From DATJMJ01 sp035503915 (GTDB taxonomy: Bacteria > Actinomycetota > Acidimicrobiia > Acidimicrobiales > Palsa-688): a stretch of DNA of 64,000 nt. Of the stretch, positions 49,791-59,075 are shown piece after piece. The position numbers and the translations under genes were made by a program. Within the stretch, counting starts at the first letter, position 1; each line of letters opens with the position of its first letter. Below the pieces are notes generated by a model. That model saw only the letters and a list, made by a program, of their open reading frames with translations. It was not told the origin of the DNA and searched no databases. The stretch is from positions 149,579 through 213,578 of the forward strand of contig DATJSU010000054.1 in assembly GCA_035503915.1 (NCBI GenBank), given 5' to 3'.

Positions 49791-51190
49791 TAGCGGCCGT
49801 CCACATCAGCCCCGACGGCCTCACTGCCGTTTATCTCTTATCGGCAGCGTGTTTTATCCTGGCTCTCAAAGCCCTGAGCTCACCCAAGAACGCTCGCTAC
49901 GGGAACTTGGTCGGAGTCGCCGGCATGGTGGTCGCGGTCGCATTGACGTTCCTGGTCCAGGACCCAGGCCACGACTGGGTCATTGGCGCGGGCATGGGAC
50001 TAGGCGCCATTGTCGCCGTGCCCACCGCTCGCCTTGTGCCGATGACGGGCATGCCTCAGCTCGTGGCGATATTCAATGGCGTCGGCGGCGGCGCTGCTGC
50101 TGTCATCTCGCTCACTGAATATCTCCATGACCTACCCACCGGGGTCCCCACGCAAAAGGGTGTCGAAGTACTTTTTGCGCTCGCAGTTGGCTGCATCTCT
50201 TTTTCGGGGAGCGCGCTCGCTTTCGCGAAGCTCCAGGAGATCATGACTGGGAGGCCAGTACTCTACCCCGGCCAGCAAGTGGTCAATGCCGTCCTAGCCG
50301 CGGGTGTAGTCGCCCTCGGCGTGATCATTGTGGTGACGCCGCACCTGCTCGCCATCGTCCTGCTCGCCTTCGTCGCGCTGGCTCTGGGGGCCGGGGTCGT
50401 CCTCCCCGTCGGCGGCGCCGACACGCCCGTGCTCATCTCACTGCTCAACAGTTTTACGGGCCTGGCCGTTGCGGCAGATGGCTTCGTGCTCGACAACGTC
50501 ATCCTGGTGGTGGCGGGCACCCTCGTGGGGGCATCCGGTGGCCTGCTGACAAAGATGATGAGCGATGCGATGGGACGGTCCTTGCCCAACATCGTCCTCG
50601 GCGGCTTCGGGGCAGCACCGGCCGGTGCAGCTGACACTGGCCCCGCTGGGGAGGGCCGAAGCGTGCGGAGCGGCGACGCGACAGACATCGGGACGCTGCT
50701 CGCTTACTCGCGCAAGGTGATGATCGTGCCTGGCTACGGCCTCGCGGTCGCCCAGGCCCAGCACGTCGCAGTTGAGCTCGCGCGTGCACTGGAAGGCCGC
50801 GGCGTCGAGGTTGCGTACGCCATCCACCCTGTCGCTGGGCGGATGCCCGGCCACATGAACGTCCTCCTGGCGGAGGCCGACGCTCCCTACGAGGACCTAA
50901 AGGAGATGGAGCAGGCTAACGACGAGTTCCCGAGCACAGACGTGGCGCTCGTCGTCGGCGCAAACGACGTGGTCAACCCTGCCGCACGGGACAACCCCGG
51001 GAGCCCCATCTACGGCATGCCGATCCTGAACGTCGACTCGGCCTCCAATGTCGTGTTCTTGAAGCGCAGCCTGCGGCCGGGCTTCTCGGGGGTTGACAAT
51101 GCCCTGTTGTACGACCCCAGGACGATCCTCCTCTTTGGGGACGCCAAGGACTCTTTGACCAAGCTCCTGGCAGCCGTCAAAGCTGCTTGA
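49787..51190 (+). CDS. pntB: NAD(P) transhydrogenase subunit beta
   Basis: The 467-residue protein has an N-terminal membrane domain of about nine helices (1-265) with VAIFNGVGGGAAA, and a C-terminal NADP-binding domain with PGYGLAVAQAQHVAVELA and VIVGANDVVNPAARDNP. Together with PntAA and PntAB it makes a complete energy-linked transhydrogenase. It starts by GTGA overlap with pntAB. A GC-rich stretch follows its stop. Confidence 0.95.
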   Translation: MIAAVHISPDGLTAVYLLSAACFILALKALSSPKNARYGNLVGVAGMVVAVALTFLVQDPGHDWVIGAGMGLGAIVAVPTARLVPMTGMPQLVAIFNGVGGGAAAVISLTEYLHDLPTGVPTQKGVEVLFALAVGCISFSGSALAFAKLQEIMTGRPVLYPGQQVVNAVLAAGVVALGVIIVVTPHLLAIVLLAFVALALGAGVVLPVGGADTPVLISLLNSFTGLAVAADGFVLDNVILVVAGTLVGASGGLLTKMMSDAMGRSLPNIVLGGFGAAPAGAADTGPAGEGRSVRSGDATDIGTLLAYSRKVMIVPGYGLAVAQAQHVAVELARALEGRGVEVAYAIHPVAGRMPGHMNVLLAEADAPYEDLKEMEQANDEFPSTDVALVVGANDVVNPAARDNPGSPIYGMPILNVDSASNVVFLKRSLRPGFSGVDNALLYDPRTILLFGDAKDSLTKLLAAVKAA

Positions 51191-51278
51191 GCACTCCACG
51201 CCTGGTCGAGAGGGCACACCGGCGCCCGCGCGCCCGCGCGGACGGGCTTTGGCGGCGCGCTTTGTAAACTGCTCGGCG

Positions 51279-51737
51279 ATGCGCAAACGGTGGCTGTCGA
51301 GGCGCGCTCTGGTGCTCCACTTCCTTGTCGTAACGGTTGCGCCCGGCTGCCTGATCGCCGGTTGGTGGCAGGTCCACAGGGCCCTCAGCGGCAATTTGTT
51401 GAGCTATTTCTACTCTGTCGAGTGGCCGATCTTCTCTCTGCTCGCAGTCGTCGCCTGGTGGCAGTTGCTCCACGACGAGCGCGTCGAAGGCGAGTTCGAG
51501 CAGCCGAGCAAGGAGAAAGCCTCCTTCCTCCACCGCGACGAAGAAGTCCCCTCCAAGCCACTCGTTTGGGACAAGGCCCTGGAGACACCAGAACTTCTCG
51601 CCTACAACCAGTACTTGAGCGCGTTGTCGGCTGGGCGTGGGCGCAAAACGTGGCGCAACCCGAGGGGCCTGCCGCTCGAAGTCCCTGATGCGGCCGACGG
51701 CAGGGACGAGCTTCCCCCGAGGACGGCTCTACCTTGA
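51279..51737 (+). CDS. Small membrane protein, unknown
   Basis: The 152-residue protein has two hydrophobic helices (about 9-30 and 42-62, with LLAVVAWWQLLHDE) and a long polar C-terminal tail ending Pro-rich. I recognise no catalytic motif. It resembles small actinobacterial membrane proteins encoded next to DUF3817, and the downstream DUF3817 gene overlaps it by 4 nt. TAAACT (51265-51270) lies 8 nt before the ATG, suggesting a leaderless transcript; a longer in-frame start at 51249 lacks support. Confidence 0.65.
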   Translation: MRKRWLSRRALVLHFLVVTVAPGCLIAGWWQVHRALSGNLLSYFYSVEWPIFSLLAVVAWWQLLHDERVEGEFEQPSKEKASFLHRDEEVPSKPLVWDKALETPELLAYNQYLSALSAGRGRKTWRNPRGLPLEVPDAADGRDELPPRTALP

Positions 51738-52249
51738 GCGCTCACCAGGGCCTCAGCCGGTTCTGGACCACGGAGTCAGCTTTGGTCCGCTACCGCATCA
51801 TGGCGATGACCGTCGGCACGGGCCTCGCGATCCTCTGCTTCGTCGGCATTCCCCTCCAGGTAGCAGGCAACTCGATCGTTGTCGAGATCGTTGGCACCCT
51901 GCACGGGTTCTTGTACATCATTTACCTGATAACGTCGCTCGACCTTGCCGCTCGGGCCAGGTTCCGGACCGTCCAGCTCTTGGGCATGGTGGGCGCGGGC
52001 CTGCTCCCAGGGCTCGCCTTCTATATGGAGCACAAGGTCACCCAGAGGGTAAAAGCGCAGATCGCTCTCGGCGACGCCGCCCCACCGGGCCCAGCGGCGA
52101 CTGTCTGGGCGGCACTGGCGCGGCGCCCTGCCTCGAACCGGTCCACCGCGGCGGGCGCCGACGCGAGTGCCGCCTACCGAGGTACCCCCGACGCTAGGGG
52201 GCAACAGGGCGCTGAGGTGGCGGTCGAACCCGCTCCACCGGGGAGCTGA
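51734..52249 (+). CDS. DUF3817 family membrane protein
   Basis: The 171-residue protein has three membrane helices (about 22-110) with VEIVGTLHGFLYIIYLITSLDLA and ends with the polar segment YMEHKVTQRV. This is the DUF3817 pattern of actinobacteria, function unknown. A disordered Ala/Pro/Thr-rich tail of about 50 residues follows. TTG start overlaps the previous stop. Confidence 0.8.
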   Translation: MSAHQGLSRFWTTESALVRYRIMAMTVGTGLAILCFVGIPLQVAGNSIVVEIVGTLHGFLYIIYLITSLDLAARARFRTVQLLGMVGAGLLPGLAFYMEHKVTQRVKAQIALGDAAPPGPAATVWAALARRPASNRSTAAGADASAAYRGTPDARGQQGAEVAVEPAPPGS

Positions 52250-52258
52250 AAGCCGGGA

Positions 52259-54238
52259 GTGGTCCAACCTTCGGTCGCGCCGTACGGCACATGGCGCTCG
52301 CCGATAGGCGCACCTGCTCTCGCAGAGGGGACGGTGGGCCTTGCCTTTCCCACGCTCGCGGGCTTCGGCATTGTCTGGGAAGAGTGGCGACCGAGAGAGA
52401 GAGGTCGCGTCGCGCTGGTCGTGCTCGACGCCGGGGGTGAAGTGCGCGAGCTCCTCCCGCCCGAGATGTCTGCCCGTACAACTGTCCACGAGTATGGCGG
52501 ACGGGCTTGGTCCGTTGGCGGCCCGGGGCTAGAGAGGTTGGTGACCTCCAATTTCGTTGACCAATGCCTTTGGGACGTGTCGCCGGGCTCTTCACCTCGC
52601 CCTCTTACCCCCCCCGCCCCCGATGGGGTAGCGGCCCGCTTCGCCAACCCCGCGATCAGCCCCGACGGCACTTGGGTGGTAGCAGTGCGAGAGGTCCACG
52701 CGCCCGGCAACCAGGTCGTGAACGACCTGGTTGCCGTCCTCCTCGACGGCCACCCAAACGAGCCGAGGGTGATCGCCACTGGGCATGATTTCTATTCCTC
52801 GCCGTCATTTTCGGCTGATGGCAGGCAACTGGCATTTGTCTGTTGGGACCACCCGGACATGCCCTGGGACCGTGCACAGATCTGGAGGGGGACTTTCCGG
52901 GAGGGCGCGCTTGCCGACCTCGTCGCTGTTGTTGGCCAAGGCACTGAAGAATCTGCGGCCCAGCCGCGTTGGTCCCCAAACGGCCTCCTGCACTACGTTT
53001 CGGACAGGAGCGGCTGGTGGAACCTCTACGACGGCGAGCACAACCTTGCGCCACTGGAGGCGGAGTTCGCTGGGCCGGCATGGGCGTTCGGGGACGCCGA
53101 CTACGCCTTTTTAGCAAGCGGGGACCTAGTTGCTGGCTGGCGCTCAGACGGTACCGGCCGCATAGGAGTGGTGCGAGACGGGCGAGCCGACAATTGGCCC
53201 CTCCCATACACGTCTTTTTGGCACATTGCTCCCGGGCCGTCCCGGAAGGGGACAACGGGCGCGGTCCTCACTGTCGCCGGGAGCCCCAAAAAGGCTGCGG
53301 AGATCGTAATGGCGAGCGACGATGGCGTCGTGGAAGTGCTCCGCAGGTCAAGGCAGGGAGAGCTGCCGCCCGGCTCGGTGTCGGTGGGAGAACCGTTCAC
53401 TTTCCCAACAGGGGAAGGCGAGAGGGCGCATGGCATTTATTACCCTCCTCGAAACCCTGAGTACTCGGCTCCTGCTGGGGAGGGGCCACCTCTTGTCGTG
53501 ACCACCCACGGTGGCCCAACGGGTAGTGCAAACCGCAACTTCAACTTGGCGGTCCAGTTCTGGACGTCGAGGGGCTTTGCAGTCGCTGACGTCGACTACC
53601 GAGGGAGCGCCGGTTACGGGCGCGCTTACCGCCGTGCGCTCGATGGACGGTGGGGGCTGGCAGATGTTGAAGACTGTGCCCTCGCGGCGCGGTGGCTGGC
53701 CCGCCAAGGGCGTGCCGACGGCAAAAGGATGGTCATCAAGGGAGCCAGCTCGGCCGGCCTCACTGTGCTCGTGTCGCTCGCCAGGTACCGAGAGTTCGCA
53801 GCAGGAGCGGTCCGTTTCCCGGTTACCGAACTGGGAGCGCTCGCTGTCACGACCCACAAGTTTGAGAGCCGCTACCTGGACAGCCTCGTGCCAAAGGACC
53901 AGTTCGAGGCGCGTTCGCCTTTGACGATGGCGGGTGAAATTGAAGCGCCTGTGCTGTTTATGCATGGCGCGGACGACAATGTGGCGCCTCGGTCCCAAAG
54001 CCGTCTCATGGTCTCCGCAATGCGCGAGGCTGGCAAGCGAGCGCTGCTCATTGAGATCGAGGGAGAAGGGCATGGGTTCAGGCGAGCTGAGACGATCGTG
54101 CGTGCCCAGGAAGCCGAGCTGGCTTTTTTTGCACGAGCCGTCGGCATCGAGCCCGCAGACGACCTGACCCAAGCGTGCCTCGACCTGGAAGTAGCGGCGC
54201 GGCCTGCCGGGGCCCTTTGGCCCGCGGGATCTATTTAG
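52259..54238 (+). CDS. S9 family prolyl oligopeptidase-like peptidase
   Basis: The 659-residue protein has an N-terminal beta-propeller (about 1-385) and a C-terminal alpha/beta-hydrolase domain. The catalytic residues are likely Ser in KGASSAGLTVL (about 497), Asp in HGADDNVAP (about 570) and His in EGHGFRRAE (about 604). The nucleophile elbow reads G-A-S-S-A-G instead of the usual G-G-S-A/Y-G-G. Expected activity is cleavage of short peptides or acyl-peptides; no signal peptide is seen. GTG start. The ctaG-like gene follows after 12 nt. Confidence 0.9.
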   Translation: MVQPSVAPYGTWRSPIGAPALAEGTVGLAFPTLAGFGIVWEEWRPRERGRVALVVLDAGGEVRELLPPEMSARTTVHEYGGRAWSVGGPGLERLVTSNFVDQCLWDVSPGSSPRPLTPPAPDGVAARFANPAISPDGTWVVAVREVHAPGNQVVNDLVAVLLDGHPNEPRVIATGHDFYSSPSFSADGRQLAFVCWDHPDMPWDRAQIWRGTFREGALADLVAVVGQGTEESAAQPRWSPNGLLHYVSDRSGWWNLYDGEHNLAPLEAEFAGPAWAFGDADYAFLASGDLVAGWRSDGTGRIGVVRDGRADNWPLPYTSFWHIAPGPSRKGTTGAVLTVAGSPKKAAEIVMASDDGVVEVLRRSRQGELPPGSVSVGEPFTFPTGEGERAHGIYYPPRNPEYSAPAGEGPPLVVTTHGGPTGSANRNFNLAVQFWTSRGFAVADVDYRGSAGYGRAYRRALDGRWGLADVEDCALAARWLARQGRADGKRMVIKGASSAGLTVLVSLARYREFAAGAVRFPVTELGALAVTTHKFESRYLDSLVPKDQFEARSPLTMAGEIEAPVLFMHGADDNVAPRSQSRLMVSAMREAGKRALLIEIEGEGHGFRRAETIVRAQEAELAFFARAVGIEPADDLTQACLDLEVAARPAGALWPAGSI

Positions 54239-54250
54239 ACTGGTCCCGAA

Positions 54251-55192
54251 ATGCCATTACAGTCGCCAAACCCCCAGGTGAGCACACTGTTCCTCAGTTG
54301 GCAGCACCTCTGGACTTCACTTCCGGCTCTCGCCGCGCAAGTGTTTGCTGTCACGTGGTACCTGCGCGCCCTGGGTAGAGCTCGCGCCCGAGGCAGGCCC
54401 TGGCCGATCTGGCTGACAGCGAGCTTCCTGGTCGGGATGCTCGTTGTTGCCTACGGGACAGAAGGTGGTATCTCATATTACGAGCGGGACAATTTCACGG
54501 TGCACGTGGTCCAGGTACTGCTCCTTGCCGACCTCGCTCCGGTGCTCCTCACCGCTGGTGCCCCGGTGCGCCTGAGCCTGCTCGCAAGCGGCAGTGGGAG
54601 AAGATCGTTTGCTTTGGCGGTTTTTCATAGCCCGGTACTGCAGCTGCTCACCAAGCCCTTTGTCGCCTTCGCTCTCAACACGGCCGCTCTCTACGTCTAT
54701 TTCATGACGCCCCTGTACTCGCTCACCGAGCGGCACCCTGCTTTCCTTGTCTGCGTGGACCTCCAGTTCCTGTTGTGTGGCTGCCTGCTTTGGTGGGTGG
54801 TCGTGGCACGTGACGTGCTGCCGGCGACGCCACCTACAGGTGTGCGGTTCGCGCTCGTCCTGCTCTGCGTGCCTTTTGACGCTTACCTGGGTTTGGAAGT
54901 GGGGAGCGTAAGCAAACCCTTGTACGCGATTGGCAATACACTTTCCGATACGAGGGCGGGCGGCAATGTGCTCTGGGCTCTGGCGGAGCTTTTCATCGTC
55001 GGCGCGTTGGCTTTGCTCTTCGTGGACTGGGCGCGAGACGAGGAACGGCGGGCGATCTTGGCGGACCGCCAGCTCGACGCGGCCATGGCGGCAGCGAGAG
55101 GGATCGTCGACGACGTCGCGCTCGCCGAGGGCGTCCCCGGAAAGAACGGGCCCGAGAAGGCGGCCCGCGGAGGTGACGAGCTGAACATCTAG
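54251..55192 (+). CDS. ctaG: CtaG-like cytochrome c oxidase assembly protein (Caa3 type)
   Basis: The 313-residue protein has seven or so membrane helices (about 15-270) and the family pattern: HVVQVLLLADLAPVLL, AFALNTAALYVYF and DLQFLLCGCLLWWVV with conserved His/Asp positions. A cytoplasmic polar tail follows. CtaG_Caa3 proteins help in copper insertion for caa3 oxidase. No oxidase genes are in the window. A TAGACT box lies 9 nt before the ATG, inside the upstream gene. Confidence 0.83.
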   Translation: MPLQSPNPQVSTLFLSWQHLWTSLPALAAQVFAVTWYLRALGRARARGRPWPIWLTASFLVGMLVVAYGTEGGISYYERDNFTVHVVQVLLLADLAPVLLTAGAPVRLSLLASGSGRRSFALAVFHSPVLQLLTKPFVAFALNTAALYVYFMTPLYSLTERHPAFLVCVDLQFLLCGCLLWWVVVARDVLPATPPTGVRFALVLLCVPFDAYLGLEVGSVSKPLYAIGNTLSDTRAGGNVLWALAELFIVGALALLFVDWARDEERRAILADRQLDAAMAAARGIVDDVALAEGVPGKNGPEKAARGGDELNI

Positions 55193-55200
55193 CGGAGAAC

Positions 55201-56667
55201 CTAGAACTTCAGAGCTGAGAGGTCAGGGATCCAGCGCTCCGCACGTGAAACCGCTTCTTTCCAGCGCTCCCGGTGGGAGTCGGGCCCCGGCTCCACGATT
55301 TGACGTGGTATGGCCAAGGACGCCACTTCTTGCTCGCTGGACCATGTCCCCGCTGCCAAGCCCGCCAAGAAGGCCGCGCCAAGGGAGGTTGTTTCGACTT
55401 CGGCCGAAATCTCGACCGGTCTTTGGCAGGCGTCAGCGAGCTCCTTTACGAACACAGGGTTCATGGTCATCCCACCATCAGCGCGAAGTCGCGCGACGGA
55501 GTGACCCGAATCAGCTTCGGCGGCTTCCAGCAGGTCAGCGCCTCTTTGCGCGACGCCGCGGAGGACGGCTCGCACGAGCTGCGGTCGACCGGTCCCGGCA
55601 CTCATCCCGACGAAGAGCGAACGCGCACCGAAGTCCCAATACGGTGTGCCGAGACCGATCTGCGCCGGCACGTAGTACACGTCGCCGGTGTCCTCGCATT
55701 GTGCGGCGACTTCGGCAGACTCGGCCACATTTGAGAGCATCCCGACGTCATCGACAAGCCAAGACACCGCTGAGCCCGCCGAGATCACCAAGCCTTCGAC
55801 GCCCCAAGTGATGCCCTCTGCGCGCTCCCAGGCGACAATGGGCAACGAGCCGCGCGGCCCACTTTTGTCGCCGAAGCAGGGCGGCGCGCTGCCGATGTTG
55901 ATGTCGAGGAAGGCACCAGTCCCAAAAGTGACCTTGGCATCCCCGGGCTTTATGCAGCCTTGGCCCATGAGCGATGCCTGCTGGTCGCCGACGATCCCGC
56001 AGACCGGCGGCGCCCCTGGAAGAGCGGTAGCTGGTGCGATGGGACCGGAGGAAGGTACCAATTTGGGCATGTACTCGACGGGGACGGAGAACCTCTGCAG
56101 CCGCTCCGGGCTCCATTCGAGGGCCGCCTTTGCCGCCAGCACGTCCTCGGTAGGTAAAAGGCCCGTGATCCCTGCGTTGCTTCGGTCCGTCACGTGGGCG
56201 GCGCCCCTGGTCAGGTTCCAGATGACCCAAGAGTCGAGTGTCCCGAAGCGCAGGTTGCGAGAGCGCTCCTTGTCGTAGGTATCGAGCAACCACGCCAGTT
56301 TCGTAGCCGACTCGTTGGGCGCGAGGCGCAAGCCCTCGGCCTGGAGCTCCAGGCAAGTGCCCGCAGTCCGCAGGTCCTGCCAGCTGAGCGCAGGGCCGAC
56401 CGGCTCAGAGGTCTCTGCGTCCCAGACGACCGAAGTGCCGCGCTGGTTGGTGACCCCGACAGCGTCCGCCGGCCCCGCCTCCTCCAAAGTCGCCCGCGCT
56501 GCGCTCAAGGCGGCGCGGGCAACTGCGGCCGCGTCGACCTCGACGAGGCCTGGGAACGGTTGGTCCGGGGGCGTCGGGACCACTCGACGCCCGCGCAGGG
56601 TTGCACCGGGCTCCACCAACGCCGTACGCACGGCGCTGCTACCTATGTCGATCACCAGGACTGCCAC
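55201..56667 (-). CDS. FGGY family kinase, glycerol kinase-like
   Basis: The 488-residue protein has the two-domain FGGY/actin fold: DIGSSAVRTALVE at the N-terminus, GVTNQRGTSVVWD, LDSWVIWNLTRG, GIVGDQQASLMGQG, TFGTGAFLD and RADGGMTMNPVFVKELADACQRPVE. The GVTNQR and GDQQA motifs are those of glycerol kinase. It phosphorylates a polyol, most likely glycerol. The GTG start has AAAGGGG upstream. It is encoded convergently with ctaG and divergently from trpD, with no glycerol uptake or dehydrogenase gene next to it. Confidence 0.87.
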   Translation of the reverse strand: MAVLVIDIGSSAVRTALVEPGATLRGRRVVPTPPDQPFPGLVEVDAAAVARAALSAARATLEEAGPADAVGVTNQRGTSVVWDAETSEPVGPALSWQDLRTAGTCLELQAEGLRLAPNESATKLAWLLDTYDKERSRNLRFGTLDSWVIWNLTRGAAHVTDRSNAGITGLLPTEDVLAAKAALEWSPERLQRFSVPVEYMPKLVPSSGPIAPATALPGAPPVCGIVGDQQASLMGQGCIKPGDAKVTFGTGAFLDINIGSAPPCFGDKSGPRGSLPIVAWERAEGITWGVEGLVISAGSAVSWLVDDVGMLSNVAESAEVAAQCEDTGDVYYVPAQIGLGTPYWDFGARSLFVGMSAGTGRPQLVRAVLRGVAQRGADLLEAAEADSGHSVARLRADGGMTMNPVFVKELADACQRPVEISAEVETTSLGAAFLAGLAAGTWSSEQEVASLAIPRQIVEPGPDSHRERWKEAVSRAERWIPDLSALKF

Positions 56668-56761
56668 GTAGGCCCCTTTTCCAGCTCGGCAGCGCTGGGA
56701 GGACGTTAGCTACTCGCTGTATGGCACCTCAAGGAGCTGTCGCGCTCTGTACCTTTGTTGC

Positions 56762-57925
56762 GTGCCTCAGCCACTCGAGAGCCCGACCGCTCAAGACCTT
56801 GCCCACGGCTCGGAGGGGGGTAGCGAGCCCACGATGGCGAGCATCGGCGGGTGGCCCTCGGTTCTTGCTCGCCTCGCCGCGCGCGAAGACCTGAGCGCGA
56901 CCGAGGCTGCCACTGCGCTACGCGAGATCCTCGGAGGGGTTGCCACGCCGTCCCAAATGGCGGCTTTCATTTTCGGTCTCCGCTGCAAAGGAGAAACGGC
57001 CGAGGAGCTTTCGGGGATGTTGGAGGCAATGCTCGAGGTCGCCGAGATAGTGCCTGTCCCTGCACACCTGGCTGGGCGTCTCGTAGACACGTGCGGCACC
57101 GGCGGGGACCGTGCCGGGACGATCAACGTTTCGACAATTGCTGCGCTCATCGTCGCGGGAGCGGACGTGCCCGTTTGCAAGCACGGAGGCCGGGCGGCGT
57201 CTTCTCGCACTGGCTCTGCCGACGTGCTCGAAGCCCTTGGAGTTGAAATTGCGCTCCCACCAGCTTCGGTCGCCCGCTGCATCGAGGGAGCTGGTATCGG
57301 GTTCTGCTTTGCCCCGAGGTACCACCCTGCGATGCGCCATGTTGGGCCCACTCGGCGAGAGCTGGGGGTGCCCACGGCCTTCAACCTCCTGGGCCCGCTG
57401 GCAAATCCCGGGAGGGCGCGTTACCAGTTGGTGGGCGTCGGCGACGGGCGCACCGCTCAGCGCATCGCTGCAGTCCTAGGGGCAGCCGGAGCCCACCGGG
57501 CGTGGGTCGTGCATGGCGACGACGGGCTCGACGAAATCTCGACGGCGGCGACGTCGAGTGTCGTCGAGTGGCGAAAAACGGGAAAGGCTCCGGAGGGAGC
57601 TCAGGCGGGCGAGCTGAGCACCTTTTCTGTAGACCCTGTGGCCCTCGGTTTGCCCTTGGCTCGAGCCGAAGAGCTCAGGGGGGCCGGTCCCGAGCGCAAC
57701 GCCGAGGTAGTGAAGTCTGTCCTCAGTGGCGAGCCTGGCCCGCCTCGTGACATAGCTGTGCTCAATGCGGCGGCGGCCTTGGCCGTCGTCGGCGAAGCCG
57801 CTGACCTCCAAGAAGGGCTTGTGCGAGCCCGGGAATCGGTTGACAGCGGCCGGGCTCTAGAGGCGCTCGGGCGGCTCGTCGAACTGTCACAAGCCGAAGC
57901 CGCCGAGGGAGGGGCTCGGCCCTAG
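56762..57925 (+). CDS. trpD: Anthranilate phosphoribosyltransferase
   Basis: TrpD attaches phosphoribose to anthranilate in tryptophan synthesis. The 387-residue protein has the PRPP-binding DTCGTGGD at residue 110, NVSTIAAL, KHGGRAASSRTGSADVLEALG and the GPLANPGRARYQLVGVGD region. It starts at GTG 56762, 6 nt after TACCTT (56750-56755). It has about 25 extra N-terminal residues. It stands alone, away from other trp genes. Confidence 0.93.
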   Translation: MPQPLESPTAQDLAHGSEGGSEPTMASIGGWPSVLARLAAREDLSATEAATALREILGGVATPSQMAAFIFGLRCKGETAEELSGMLEAMLEVAEIVPVPAHLAGRLVDTCGTGGDRAGTINVSTIAALIVAGADVPVCKHGGRAASSRTGSADVLEALGVEIALPPASVARCIEGAGIGFCFAPRYHPAMRHVGPTRRELGVPTAFNLLGPLANPGRARYQLVGVGDGRTAQRIAAVLGAAGAHRAWVVHGDDGLDEISTAATSSVVEWRKTGKAPEGAQAGELSTFSVDPVALGLPLARAEELRGAGPERNAEVVKSVLSGEPGPPRDIAVLNAAAALAVVGEAADLQEGLVRARESVDSGRALEALGRLVELSQAEAAEGGARP

Positions 57926-57928
57926 GCC

Positions 57929-58519
57929 TTAGGGCGAGGAAAATGGCGGGCGGCCGAGGGGGACCGAGGCCGGAGGAGCGAGCTCGGCTAACGCCGCCTC
58001 CATGGCGGCAATGCGCTGGTCCAAGCTGAGTACGCCCGGCTCCTGGAGGCGCGCGAGCTGGGCACGCCGGGCCGCGAGTTGGTGCACTCTGCGCGCAGCG
58101 TCCTCGACCGCTCTCACCTGGTAGTCGAGCGCGGTCATCGCCTGGGTGCGAGGCAAGCCGTGCGCGAAACGGCTGGCAGTGACGACCTGGCCGTCGAGCA
58201 CCAATGCCTCTTGGAGGACTTCTGTTGCGAGTTCCGCAATGCCGTCGCCAGGCTCGTGCCTTGGCCGGCGCCACCTCTTCCTCGACGGAGGCGGCATTGC
58301 GAGCGAAGCGACCAGCTGGCAGGCGTTGCGAAGCCGGCGGTGCAACATCGCGGGAGAACTTGGGCTCCACAGCCAGCGAAGGGGCGGGGAGACCTGGGGG
58401 CGGCCGGGGAGGAGCCTGTTGGCCCGCCGCATGGACGACGCTGCAACGAACGCGGCTCCGAAGAACAGAGTGACAGGGGCCAAGAGGACCACAAAAAGCA
58501 GGACCAGGAACCACTCCAC
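57929..58519 (-). CDS. Single-pass membrane protein with coiled coil, unknown
   Basis: This 196-residue protein starts with one long hydrophobic helix (about residues 2-28, VEWFLVLLFVVLLAPVTLFF) and has a basic middle and a C-terminal helical region rich in Ala, Gln, Leu and Arg (about 120-180) that may form a coiled coil. No known domain is recognised. GTG at 58519 follows TACGAT (58532-58527) by 7 nt on the minus strand, favouring this start over the in-frame start at 58579. Its stop is 3 nt from the convergent trpD stop. Confidence 0.6.
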   Translation of the reverse strand: MEWFLVLLFVVLLAPVTLFFGAAFVAASSMRRANRLLPGRPQVSPPLRWLWSPSSPAMLHRRLRNACQLVASLAMPPPSRKRWRRPRHEPGDGIAELATEVLQEALVLDGQVVTASRFAHGLPRTQAMTALDYQVRAVEDAARRVHQLAARRAQLARLQEPGVLSLDQRIAAMEAALAELAPPASVPLGRPPFSSP

Positions 58520-58603
58520 TACGAGGATCGTACCTCGGTCTTCCTTCCCAGGCTCCCGGGCAGAGCGGGCCGGGCTCACGCCCCCTGGTCTGGCGCGCAG
58601 GGC

Positions 58604-58906
58604 CTAACCAGGCAAGGGCCCCTCGGTTGGAGGCTCGCCAAGTTCCCACATGGTCTCGAGGTCCCGTCGGCTGTAGGACTGGAAGGCGACCAGCGTCCGT
58701 GTATCTGTCACGCCCTTGAGCGCATGAAGCCGGACCGTCACGACCTCGGCAAGCTCGTCAATCTCGCGCACCCGGACTACTGCGACGACGTCGGCCTGAC
58801 CCGCAACTGAGTAGGCCTCAGCGACGCCTTTGACGGCGGCTACCTCTTCGGCGAGATCGGCGACTCGAGCTGGTTCTGCGTCGATCAGTACAAAGGCTGT
58901 CACCAT
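58604..58906 (-). CDS. Stand-alone Lrp/AsnC ligand-binding (RAM) domain protein
   Basis: The 100-residue protein is a single AsnC_trans_reg domain without the helix-turn-helix. It has the ferredoxin-like pattern TAFVLIDAEPARVADLAEEVAAV, GQADVVAVVRV and VTDTRTLVAF. Such free RAM domains are common in actinobacteria and archaea and may sense amino acids or form mixed oligomers with Lrp proteins. A GGGAG site lies upstream of the ATG. Confidence 0.85.
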   Translation of the reverse strand: MVTAFVLIDAEPARVADLAEEVAAVKGVAEAYSVAGQADVVAVVRVREIDELAEVVTVRLHALKGVTDTRTLVAFQSYSRRDLETMWELGEPPTEGPLPG

Positions 58907-59075
58907 CGCGCTCCCACCGTAGCGGGCCGGTCACACCTGCGCACACGTCGGCGGCGAGAGCTGGCGGGCGCTCTTGGCCCCGAGCTCATGCCCGCCAGCA
59001 GGGTTTTGGCCGAAGTTCATGCGAGGTTCACTTCGTCTTGGCGTTTTGGTCACACTGCCGTGAGAGCCTTTCGGT

